A model generated the notes under the pieces. That model saw nothing but the letters and a program-made list of their open reading frames with translations, was not told the DNA's origin and made no database searches. A DNA stretch of 14,098 nt, from positions 1-14,098 of the forward strand of contig CAZHNG010000174.1 of NCBI GenBank assembly GCA_964533785.1. Direction: 5' to 3'. This DNA is from JANQRV01 sp964533785. Lineage in GTDB: Bacteria; Bacteroidota; Bacteroidia; Chitinophagales; Saprospiraceae. Below, piece after piece: positions 1 through 6,637 of the stretch (positions within the stretch are counted from its first letter, which is position 1; the number at the start of each line of letters is the position of its first letter). A program made the translations under genes and the position numbers.

Positions 1-280
1 GAGTTGGACGAAAAGACGGCTTCAAAATGCAAAGAAATTTGTGTTACAGTGTACTCAGTTTAAATCTAATTTTTTCCTTTCCTTTGTCTCACCAATGATT
101 GCTATGTCTTATCAGCAATTTCTAATATAACCGCCAATTGAATCGCCACAAAAAACACAAAATCCCATAAAATGATTAGTGTAATTTCGTGTTTTAGAGC
201 CGATAGCTATTGGTTTAGGGGCCTATTTTCAATCCCCAATTAGAGATTGCTGGTGTCTTTTAAATTTCAAAGTAAAAATA
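1..280. other. Non-coding stretch upstream of the glycosyltransferase gene
   Basis: No convincing gene is seen on either strand. The right-hand part is AT-rich and should hold the promoter of the glycosyltransferase, but no full match to the Bacteroidota TAnnTTTG element was found. The nearest is TAATTTCG at about 182-189, with no TTG at the right distance upstream. The first bases, GTTGGACGA at 3-11, are the reverse complement of TCGTCCAAC at 1452-1460 beyond the gene, and probably belong to the same family of short degenerate repeats. Confidence 0.5.
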
Positions 281-1399
281 ATGGCCATTAAAGTCCTTGT
301 CATAAGCGATTACCGAGATTATCATTCTACCCGCCCCGAAGCAGCGATTTTTATCGGACTGGCAAAAATGGGATTTCAGGTCTACATCATGACTTATCCG
401 GAAACTCCACACCGAAAGGAATTCGAAGCCGCTGGAATTCAGATAATTGATTTTCATCCCCGGCAGAAGTGGGATAGAGCCGAGGTGCAACGCATCCGGG
501 AGTTCATGTTGGAAAAAAAGATCGACATCGTTCATCTTTTCAACAGTAAGGCGATCATTAACGGCATCCGCGCCGCCAAAAAATTGCCCGTCAAAGTGGT
601 TTTGTATCGCGGTTATACCGGAAATATCCACTGGTACGATCCTTCCGCTTATTACAAATATCTAAATCCCAGGGTAGATAAGATCTTTTGTAACTCCAAA
701 GGAGTGGAAGAACAGATCCAGCGACAATTATTCTTCGATAAAAGCAAAACGATCACCATCAACAAAGGCCATAATATCGAATGGTATAATCACTATGAAC
801 CTTACGATATCCGCCAAGAGTTAGACTTGGCCCCTGATACTTTTCTCTTGGTTAATGTGGCTAACAACCGCAAGATGAAAGGCATCCCCTATTTACTAAA
901 AGCCTTCAACCAATTACCCGATGATCTGCCCATCCATCTTTTGTTGATCGGCAGGGACATGGATGACCGAAAAAATTTAAGCATTATTAATAAAGGAAAC
1001 AAAAAGGGTAAAATTCACATCCTCGGTTTCAAAAAGAATGTACTCAATATCGTTGCGGCCTGCAACGTCTTTGTTTTGCCCTCCATCAAGGGGGAATCCA
1101 TCACCAAATCGGTGCTGGAAGCTATGTCTTTAGGCATTACCCCCATCATCAGTGATATTCCGGGTAACAGAGAGTTGGTGGTAGACGAGGAAAGCGGATT
1201 GGTCACCCAGGTAAAAAATACCAAAGAGCTGAGTGAAGCCATTTTTAGAGTGTACCAAGATCAGGGTTTTTGTAAAGTATTGGGCCAGAACGCTCAGAAG
1301 AGGATCGCAACGCATTTGAATACGGAACAGACGGTGTTGAAGACGAAGAGGCTATATGAGGGTTTGGTGCAGGAGAAAGTAAATAATGGATTAGTGTAA
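281..1399 (+). CDS. Glycosyltransferase, GT4 family (GT-B fold)
   Basis: A 372-residue protein with the two-domain layout of GT-B glycosyltransferases. The N-terminal Rossmann-like half begins IKVLVISDYR and has a second strand-like segment, DIVHLF, near residue 82. The C-terminal half holds the GT4 nucleotide-sugar site: NNRKMKG near 195-201, LPSIKGES at 266-273, and an E-x7-E pair formed by E272 and E280 in GESITKSVLEAM, followed by a late acidic motif PGNRELV near 294-300. No signal peptide or membrane helix is visible, so it should act at the inner face of the membrane, transferring a sugar to a lipid-linked glycan, polysaccharide or similar acceptor. The substrate cannot be told from sequence. 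No other glycan genes adjoin it, so it looks like an orphan. The ATG at 281 follows an AT-rich leader without a clear Shine-Dalgarno sequence, which is common in this phylum. Family call is strong; role is open. Confidence 0.93.
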   Translation: MAIKVLVISDYRDYHSTRPEAAIFIGLAKMGFQVYIMTYPETPHRKEFEAAGIQIIDFHPRQKWDRAEVQRIREFMLEKKIDIVHLFNSKAIINGIRAAKKLPVKVVLYRGYTGNIHWYDPSAYYKYLNPRVDKIFCNSKGVEEQIQRQLFFDKSKTITINKGHNIEWYNHYEPYDIRQELDLAPDTFLLVNVANNRKMKGIPYLLKAFNQLPDDLPIHLLLIGRDMDDRKNLSIINKGNKKGKIHILGFKKNVLNIVAACNVFVLPSIKGESITKSVLEAMSLGITPIISDIPGNRELVVDEESGLVTQVKNTKELSEAIFRVYQDQGFCKVLGQNAQKRIATHLNTEQTVLKTKRLYEGLVQEKVNNGLV

Positions 1400-1428
1400 G
1401 TTAAAGGTTTAGGCTGCCTGAAAATTAT

Positions 1429-1465
1429 CAACTCGTTGAACCCGTTTTAACTCGTCCAACCCACC
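1429..1465. repeat. Short degenerate 9-10 bp repeat between convergent genes
   Basis: The gap between the two convergent genes contains a run of related words: CAACTCGTT at 1429, GAACCCGTT at 1438, AACTCGTC at 1449 and CAACCC at 1457. The heptamer AACTCGT occurs exactly twice, 19 bp apart (1430 and 1449). The word TCGTCCAAC at 1452-1460 is repeated inverted at 3-11. No hairpin followed by a T-run is seen, so this is not a standard terminator. It looks like a decayed tandem repeat or part of a dispersed family. Confidence 0.45.
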
Positions 1466-1466
1466 C

Positions 1467-3083
1467 TCACCGCATCAAACTCACCTCTCCTGAATAAGTC
1501 TTCTCTTGTCCATCCACCATTCGGACCGCAGCCGTATACAGATATATCCCCGTAGGTGCCACTTGCCCGCTCATGCGTCCGTCCCAGCCGGCGTTCAAGC
1601 TTTCGGGAAATATATCAGTTGCTTCGTACATCAACTCTCCCCAACGGCTAAAAATCTTTAGGTTTTTAACTACTTCCAGGTCAGCTTCGCCGTAAAGGTT
1701 GAAATAATCGTTGATGCCATCGCCATTCGGGGAAAATACATTGGGGATGTAAATATTGTAATAGCTTAAATCCAGCACTACCAGGCTATCACAACCAAGT
1801 TGGGAGGATAACTGCACTTCGTGGGTGCCGGCTGCCTTTATTTGGTTGGAGCCAACCTGGTAGTGGTCTCCTTCAAAGATTTTAGCCTCGATACTAATCG
1901 TCTGGTCTTCTACTACTTCTAAATTAAGTTCTACCAGACTATCACAATTGTCTACCGTTTGGAATGTAGCTGCATACGTACCGGGCTGGGTCAAATTCCT
2001 TTCTTTGAAGGCAAATTGTTCGCCTTGACAGATGTATTCATTGATGGTTGTGCTGTAACTGGGAATGCGGTATTGGTAGGCGGGCGTGATCTTGCAGCCC
2101 GCTTCACTGGTAACCCGTACCTGATAATCGCCTTCGCCGGTTTTTACTTCAAGTGTAGACCGTGTTTCTCCCATCAGGGCGACCCCTTCCTTGTACCATT
2201 GGTATTGGGTTTTTGCAACATTGGGAACGCTTAATGAAAAATTATTGGAACAGCGGTGACCATTCGATTGGATTTGAAAATCGAAAACCCGTTGTTCGTC
2301 GAGGATCAAGTTGTCGAAAAAATAATAGGTACTAACGCTACGCATCGGTTCGGAACAATCAGGACCGATGGCGATGGCGTATATATCCGTTTCAGGAGTA
2401 ACGTCAATTTCTCTTTTTACCCAATTATTCGCTCCGGAAGCTCTGACAGCACCGAGTCTTACCCAGTTGGTCGTATCGTTGGTGGGGCAGCCGAGGCGTT
2501 CATTATCACCGCCAAAGGGCAGGTTTTTACAATCGGTATTGCCAAAGAAAGTGATGTTTATGGAAGGAGAGCTTCGGTAATCACTAAAGCCGATATGGAA
2601 CTGGAAGCGGTAGGCCACGCCCGCCTGTAAAGGAGCCAACAGACAAGCACCGGCATATTCTTTCCAGTTGGGTTCTGAAACACCCTGAATGACGCGACCG
2701 TCCCTGAAACCAACGGCTCCTCTTCCATCGGGAAAGGGTAGGGGAGGAGGAAATTGTTCCCAGCCCATCCAACCGCAATTGTGTAAATAATCAGTTGTGG
2801 GTGCGGAAGCTTGTATCCAGGTGTCAGAGCAGCCTAATTCACTGCGATTTTGCGGACAACACCTTTGTTCTTCGAAAGAAGGGTTGGGTATCCGGGATAT
2901 AGGTGCCAATATCGGGCATTCACAATCAGGGTCGTTGATGTCAACAAGGCCATCATTGTCATCATCGATCGCGTTATCGCAAATTTCATCAATGGCCTTC
3001 GGAGAGCTTACACCGACCCCCTCGGGCAGAAGGAATAACATCAAGGCAAGCACAACAAAAAACAGGCTCTTTATCAGGTACAT
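1467..3083 (-). CDS. Secreted surface protein with T9SS type B sorting domain (gliding-motility-associated C-terminal domain)
   Basis: A 538-residue exported protein. Residues 1-27 form a signal peptide, with Lys5 then the hydrophobic run SLFFVVLALMLFLLP. Residues 32-55 hold an acidic Cys-flanked motif (CDNAIDDDNDGLVDINDPDC) of the calcium-binding, thrombospondin-type-3-like kind frequent in Saprospiraceae surface proteins. About 60-265 is a Cys-rich domain with strand patterns like a jelly-roll or carbohydrate-binding module. About 270-340 looks Ig-like (YQWYKEG near 294). Residues 350-391 and 402-441 are two imperfect copies of a module ending CDSLVxLxL. Residues 444-538 are the CHU_C/type B domain (IPNVFSPNGDGINDYF, FSRWGELMYE, WDG, PTGIYLY). 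By family knowledge it crosses the inner membrane by Sec and is then exported or surface-attached by T9SS. No enzymatic motif is recognised, so a binding or adhesion role is inference. The gene stands alone. Confidence 0.92.
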   Translation of the reverse strand: MYLIKSLFFVVLALMLFLLPEGVGVSSPKAIDEICDNAIDDDNDGLVDINDPDCECPILAPISRIPNPSFEEQRCCPQNRSELGCSDTWIQASAPTTDYLHNCGWMGWEQFPPPLPFPDGRGAVGFRDGRVIQGVSEPNWKEYAGACLLAPLQAGVAYRFQFHIGFSDYRSSPSINITFFGNTDCKNLPFGGDNERLGCPTNDTTNWVRLGAVRASGANNWVKREIDVTPETDIYAIAIGPDCSEPMRSVSTYYFFDNLILDEQRVFDFQIQSNGHRCSNNFSLSVPNVAKTQYQWYKEGVALMGETRSTLEVKTGEGDYQVRVTSEAGCKITPAYQYRIPSYSTTINEYICQGEQFAFKERNLTQPGTYAATFQTVDNCDSLVELNLEVVEDQTISIEAKIFEGDHYQVGSNQIKAAGTHEVQLSSQLGCDSLVVLDLSYYNIYIPNVFSPNGDGINDYFNLYGEADLEVVKNLKIFSRWGELMYEATDIFPESLNAGWDGRMSGQVAPTGIYLYTAAVRMVDGQEKTYSGEVSLMR

Positions 3084-3132
3084 CTACTTTCACGTTTAAG
3101 CATGGTTTTCCAATAGACTTATCTAGACAGTA

Positions 3133-3164
3133 TCTTCAAAAAGGCTCATTTCATCTTTTGAAGA
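3133..3164. promoter_or_regulatory. Perfect 9-bp inverted repeat between the kinase gene and the T9SS protein gene
   Basis: TCTTCAAAA at 3133-3141 and TTTTGAAGA at 3156-3164 are exact reverse complements with a 14-nt spacer. The site lies about 50 bp upstream of the T9SS protein start and about 100 bp beyond the kinase stop. It lacks a GC-rich stem or T-tract, so intrinsic termination is unlikely; an operator of the downstream gene fits better. The rest of this 182-nt gap is AT-rich with no recognised promoter box. Confidence 0.35.
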
Positions 3165-3265
3165 CATCGTTAAGACGAGACTAATAATTTCAGCTTATGA
3201 AAATATAAAATTGATCCTGATAAATGCCAGAAATCCCAAGCTTTTGTAGGCCGGGAGATAAAATA

Positions 3266-5185
3266 TTACTTCAATTTGATTTCTACGATGGGGATTTTGA
3301 TCTTTACTTTAGTGCCTAGAGCTTCGCCGGTTGCGGGATCCTTAAGGTCAATGGTCTCTACGAATACACCGGTTCCTTTGGAGTGGTGAAGAATTTTCAG
3401 ACGTTCTTCGGTGATGGCTGTTCCGCGGGAGCGATGGTTATTGTATTGAGGATCTAAAAGTCTTAATTGCCGGGCTTTTTTGCGGCCAATGCCGTTGTCT
3501 TCCACTATACAAAGAATAGTATCTTCATCGAACAAGGCAAAGATGATCTTGATGTGTCCCTGCACTTTTGAGCGCAAGCCGTGTTCGATGGCATTCTCTA
3601 CGTACGGCTGGATGATCATGGTCGGAACGCCGAGAATATCTTCTTCAATTTCCTCATCGACAATGATATCGTAGAACAGTTGGTTCTCGAATCTCAATTT
3701 TTGGTTGATTTCGAGGTAATTTTCCAAAAATTCGATCTCCTTTTCCAGGGAAATACTCTCCAGGTCTGAATAATCAAGACTTTGTCGCATCAAGTTGGCG
3801 AATTTGGCGAGGTATTTTGCTGCAGAATCCACGTTGTGGGAAGTAATGTAGTTTTGTATGGAATTCAGGGCATTATACATGAAATGAGGATTCATTTGTG
3901 CCCGTAGCGCCTTTAATTGTAGTTTGGTAGCTTCAAGCCTGAGCAACTTGGCTTCCTGGGCTTTTCGTTCGGCCTCGTATTTTATTTCCAATTCAATTTC
4001 TTTGCGCTCGCTGACCTCTTCCAGGTAGGCTTCCCCGAATTTTTCGTAGAGAAGCTGGTATTCATAAGCATTCTTATAATCCTTTATTTCCGCGTAAAAG
4101 GTGGCGATATCTTTGCAAACACTGGAAATTCTTTTATTGTCTTTGGCAAGTTTGGCGTATTTATAGGCTTGGGTAAGGTGTTTTTTTGCCGCAGAATTAT
4201 TATATAATTCGACAAATACCCTTCCTCGCCAGGCCTCCAGGATAGAAAAGTTACTGTAATCTTCGGGAGAATGTTCCTTGAATAAGACATCGGCGCGATC
4301 GAATAACTTTAATGCTTCTTCGTAATCTTTGCTTTCGTAATAGCAGTATCCGAGGTTGGCGTAAGCACTGGCTTTGGCGTTTTCGCTGATGTCATCGGAA
4401 GTATCGATCGCTTTGCGGAAATAAGGTTCGGCATTTTCGTAATCATTAAGGGCCAGGTGTACGGAGCCGGCATTGAGGTAGTGCCAGGAAAGGCGGGTAC
4501 GGATTTCCATGGCTTCACAAATGTTAACGACTTTTTGGTAAGCCATTACTGATTTTTTGAGCTCGTCGTTTTGCTCATAAATACCGCCGAGCCCCGCGTG
4601 GATAAGGGTTAAAAAATAGTAGTCCTTCAAAGAAAGCGGACTGTTGATGGCGACCATCTTTTTATCGGCTTCCAGGAGTAGTTTAATGGCGTTGGAATAA
4701 TTGGAATAGTGAAGATTCGAATAGCCTAATCGGCAAGTATGGCGGGCTTCCAGGCATTGATTTGGGAAGTTTTTCAGCAGCCTTGCCGCTTTGTCGAGGC
4801 AATGCTCGGCATCATCGAACTTCATAAGGTTCATACAAGTACCCGCATAATCAATATAAGCTTCTACCTGCTGGAAAACAGTACCTCTTTCGAGCAACAT
4901 GTCAATTGCCGAAAGGAAATGTTTTTCTGCGGTTTGGAATTGGTATAATTGATTGGCAATAACCGCCTTATGCCAGTAGCAACTAAGCTGCAGATCCTGA
5001 TTGGGAAACTCCAGCAACAGTTCTTGTTGCTCTTCGATTAACTGTTGAGCATATTTAACATTGGAATAGATGTAATGACTAGTCAGTTTGTCAATGAGTA
5101 TAAGGCGCTGTACGGGAGATTTTTGAATTCGGAGCGCCTGCTCTAATTCATTAATATTGTAAATCGGGAGGGAAGTATCAGTCAT
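3266..5185 (-). CDS. Soluble TPR-containing sensor histidine kinase, LytS/His_kinase (PF06580) type
   Basis: A 639-residue kinase. About 25-385 is a series of TPR-like helix pairs, for example around YENAEPYFRKAI (249-260) and YEEALKLFDRA (288-298). About 390-430 is a charged coiled coil. The LytS-type catalytic region follows: phospho-acceptor H434 in MNPHFMYNALNSI, N-box N531 in VENAIEHGL, and the ATP-lid start VEDNGIGR (561-568). It should phosphorylate the LytTR regulator encoded upstream. Many Bacteroidota TPR kinases have a membrane helix between the TPR array and the coiled coil; here that stretch is fully charged, and there is no signal peptide, so the protein looks cytoplasmic. The TPR array is therefore the likely input domain, binding a protein or peptide. 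Its ATG lies 48 nt after the stop of the double-glycine peptide gene, with no terminator between, suggesting co-transcription. The ligand is unknown. Confidence 0.92.
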   Translation of the reverse strand: MTDTSLPIYNINELEQALRIQKSPVQRLILIDKLTSHYIYSNVKYAQQLIEEQQELLLEFPNQDLQLSCYWHKAVIANQLYQFQTAEKHFLSAIDMLLERGTVFQQVEAYIDYAGTCMNLMKFDDAEHCLDKAARLLKNFPNQCLEARHTCRLGYSNLHYSNYSNAIKLLLEADKKMVAINSPLSLKDYYFLTLIHAGLGGIYEQNDELKKSVMAYQKVVNICEAMEIRTRLSWHYLNAGSVHLALNDYENAEPYFRKAIDTSDDISENAKASAYANLGYCYYESKDYEEALKLFDRADVLFKEHSPEDYSNFSILEAWRGRVFVELYNNSAAKKHLTQAYKYAKLAKDNKRISSVCKDIATFYAEIKDYKNAYEYQLLYEKFGEAYLEEVSERKEIELEIKYEAERKAQEAKLLRLEATKLQLKALRAQMNPHFMYNALNSIQNYITSHNVDSAAKYLAKFANLMRQSLDYSDLESISLEKEIEFLENYLEINQKLRFENQLFYDIIVDEEIEEDILGVPTMIIQPYVENAIEHGLRSKVQGHIKIIFALFDEDTILCIVEDNGIGRKKARQLRLLDPQYNNHRSRGTAITEERLKILHHSKGTGVFVETIDLKDPATGEALGTKVKIKIPIVEIKLK

Positions 5186-5233
5186 AGTAATATAAGGCGA
5201 TTGAATCTAATAGACCTTAAGGAGCAGCGATGA

Positions 5234-5374
5234 TCATTGCGGAGGAATACCTCCACAACCATTATTCCATTTTTTCTTTTTTTTTCGACCACCGATTATT
5301 TTTTTCAAGTCTGCTTTCTTTAAGGATTTTAGGTCTTTTTTCAGGTCATCTAAATTCTTTTTGGACTTTCCCAT
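5234..5374 (-). CDS. Double-glycine leader peptide, putative secreted signal or bacteriocin-like peptide
   Basis: A 46-codon ORF. The first 29 residues fit the classic double-glycine leader: Leu at -15, Leu at -12, Asp at -8, Leu at -7, Ile at -4 and Gly-Gly at -2/-1 (LKKADLKKIIGG before the cut). By family knowledge, such leaders are cut and exported by ABC transporters with a C39 peptidase domain. The predicted product is 17 residues, RKKKKKWNNGCGGIPPQ, with about six positive charges, one Trp and one Cys. A single Cys could allow dimerisation or modification but not an internal disulfide. It lies 48 nt upstream of the TPR kinase gene and in the same orientation as the LytTR regulator, which suggests a pheromone or signal for that pair; an antimicrobial or modified peptide is the alternative. 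The Lys tract is encoded by A9-G-A6, a possible slippage site. No exporter or modifying enzyme is encoded in the window. Confidence 0.78.
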   Translation of the reverse strand: MGKSKKNLDDLKKDLKSLKKADLKKIIGGRKKKKKWNNGCGGIPPQ

Positions 5375-5408
5375 AGTTAAAAATTTTGAAGTTGGTAATG
5401 GTAATTAA

Positions 5409-5443
5409 CAAATTGTAAATCTGCTTCACAGCAAGGCTTGCAA
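5409..5443 (-). promoter_or_regulatory. Weak promoter candidate just upstream of the peptide gene
   Basis: Read on the minus strand, TTG (5441-5443) is followed 23 nt later by TACAATTTG (5409-5417), which is the Bacteroidota TAnnTTTG element with one extra base. It would give a leader of about 30 nt before the peptide ATG at 5374. The extra base makes this weaker than the candidate at 5599-5606. Confidence 0.25.
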
Positions 5444-5538
5444 TAGACAAAAAGCGACAGCTGCCTGTCCATGTGGAATTATCTTAATTAATGATAGTTT
5501 AACTGGTGGATGTCAGATTTTGCCTGCTAGCGCTTGAC

Positions 5539-5566
5539 CTAAATCAGTTTAAGTGCGGACTAAATC
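5539..5566. promoter_or_regulatory. Direct repeat with 21-bp period, candidate LytTR operator
   Basis: CTAAATC occurs at 5539-5545 and 5560-5566, exactly 21 bp apart, with partly matching flanks. LytTR regulators such as ComE and AgrA bind two roughly 9-bp direct repeats separated by about 12-13 bp, that is, about 21 bp start to start, on one face of the helix. The site lies upstream of the peptide-kinase unit, where an autoregulatory site would be expected. The words do not match a published LytTR consensus closely, and a 7-bp match in AT-rich DNA can arise by chance. Confidence 0.3.
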
Positions 5567-5598
5567 TAAAGGTAACTAAAGATTATGATTTCTTAGGA

Positions 5599-5606
5599 CA
5601 AATGTA
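5599..5606 (-). promoter_or_regulatory. Bacteroidota -7 promoter element TACATTTG, for the peptide-kinase unit
   Basis: On the minus strand TACATTTG matches TAnnTTTG at every fixed position. No TTG is found 17-23 bp upstream, so the -33 element is absent or poor, which would fit activator dependence. A start near 5592 would give a leader of about 220 nt before the peptide gene, containing the 21-bp-period repeat. Confidence 0.35.
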
Positions 5607-5758
5607 CAACAAAAAGCTCTTAGAAATTTCGATTCGGAGGGAAATCGCATTAATTTTTTTCATAACATGTCTTTAATGCAACCGTGATTCTTAACGTACC
5701 CTTATCATGTAATGTTTCGGATAAAATCGAAAAAATCCAGTTTTTATTCTAAATGGCA

Positions 5759-6520
5759 CTAGAATCCATTTTGCAGCTTCCGCATTTGTTCCATAAAGGC
5801 AGGCCGCCGCCGCCGAGAGACTTCGATCCTCATATCATCATCCATGATCAGGTATCCTCCGTCTCCTTTTACGAACTTGCGCATGTAATTTAAATTAATG
5901 ACATGGCGTTTGTGTACCCGGTAAAAATTGAAGGGTGTCAACAAGTCTTCAAAAGCTTTGATCGTTTTAGAAGCAGTGATCCTCTCTCCGCTATTTAAGT
6001 ATAAATGAGTGTAATTGTCTTCTGCTTCTAGGCGGAGAATATCGCTGATATTGATGAAATAAATACCATCCAGCGCAGAAATACTGATCTTGCGGAAAGC
6101 GTTAGGATTATTGTAGTAGTTATTGAACACTTCCAGCCGGGAATTGATCTCATTGTCTTTGCGCATATTAATCCGTGAAACGGAATCGATCAGTTGGTCT
6201 GGATCAATGGGTTTGACAATGTAGCCGATAGAGCTGTATTCACAGGCTTTAATGGCATACTCTTCATAAGCGGTAACAAAGATAATATCAAATGAAATGG
6301 GGCGAAGTGCTTCAAGCATCTGGAAAACCAAGCCATCTGGTAAGCTGATATCCAAAAAAGCAACGTCAATATTGTTGGCGTGGGCATTGATCAGGTCAAG
6401 CCCTTTACCAATGGTATTGGCCTCTACCACAACATTTATGTGCTCGCAATATTTCGCTAGTAAATTCTTAAGGTTGTTTAGTCCATTGATTTCGTCCTCT
6501 ACAATTGCTGCTTTAATCAA
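5759..6520 (-). CDS. LytTR-family response regulator (receiver plus LytTR DNA-binding domain)
   Basis: A 253-residue regulator. The receiver domain spans about 1-120: acidic pocket E8-D9-E10, phospho-acceptor D57 in VAFLDISLPDG, T83 in FVTAYEEYA and K103 in YIVKPID. The LytTR DNA-binding domain spans about 143-249, with the family signatures EAEDNYTHLYL (165-175), FYRVHKRHVINLNYM (199-213) and RIEVSRRRRPAF (231-242). It is the expected phosphorylation target of the TPR kinase on the same strand. The first codon is TTG: the reading frame opens only four codons upstream (TAA, AAG, ATT, ACT, AAA, then TTG), no ATG is available, and the start MIKAAIVEDE is what the family expects. The weak start codon may keep its level low. 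It is divergent from the potassium channel gene, with 117 nt between them. Target genes are unknown; the peptide-kinase unit is a plausible one. Confidence 0.95.
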   Translation of the reverse strand: MIKAAIVEDEINGLNNLKNLLAKYCEHINVVVEANTIGKGLDLINAHANNIDVAFLDISLPDGLVFQMLEALRPISFDIIFVTAYEEYAIKACEYSSIGYIVKPIDPDQLIDSVSRINMRKDNEINSRLEVFNNYYNNPNAFRKISISALDGIYFINISDILRLEAEDNYTHLYLNSGERITASKTIKAFEDLLTPFNFYRVHKRHVINLNYMRKFVKGDGGYLIMDDDMRIEVSRRRRPAFMEQMRKLQNGF

Positions 6521-6600
6521 TTTAGTAATCTTTTATGTGAATAACTCGTTTATTTTTTTTAGCGTAATGGTAAAAATACATCAATTAGTTGTAATTACTG

Positions 6601-6608
6601 TACTTTTG
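6601..6608 (+). promoter_or_regulatory. Bacteroidota -7 promoter element TACTTTTG of the potassium channel gene
   Basis: TACTTTTG is a full match to TAnnTTTG in the gap between the divergent regulator and channel genes. A start near 6614 would give a leader of about 24 nt, containing AGAGGA at 6624-6629, eight nt before the ATG at 6638, a rather good Shine-Dalgarno sequence for this phylum. No TTG lies 17-23 bp upstream of the element. Confidence 0.45.
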
Positions 6609-6637
6609 GGTATTTTATTACGAAGAGGACTTTTATT

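Larger units (their letters stand above)
5375..5758. other. 384-nt non-coding gap between the regulator and the peptide gene
   Basis: This gap is long for a signalling block read in one direction. On the minus strand it holds two promoter candidates for the peptide-kinase unit (5599-5606 and 5409-5443) and a 7-bp direct repeat with 21-bp period (5539-5566). It also has AGTTTAA at 5496-5502 and again at 5546-5552, 50 bp apart. No terminator after the regulator gene is evident. The gap suggests that peptide and kinase are transcribed separately from the regulator. Confidence 0.5.

Noticed and set aside
1400..1466. Bidirectional terminator between the convergent genes
   Set aside because: Only tiny palindromes such as AGGCTGCCT and CAACTCGTTG are present, with no adjacent T-tract.
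2256..2630. 124-codon plus-strand ORF inside the T9SS surface protein gene
   Set aside because: It lies antisense to a well-supported coding region with clear domains and shows no recognisable motif.
3133..3164. Reading the inverted repeat as the intrinsic terminator of the kinase gene
   Set aside because: The stem is AT-rich, the loop is 14 nt and no T-run follows in the direction of transcription.
5583..5663. 26-codon minus-strand ORF starting MKKINAISLRIE in the gap upstream of the peptide gene
   Set aside because: No double-glycine or signal-peptide pattern and no ribosome binding site, and it overlaps the perfect TAnnTTTG promoter candidate; likely a chance frame.
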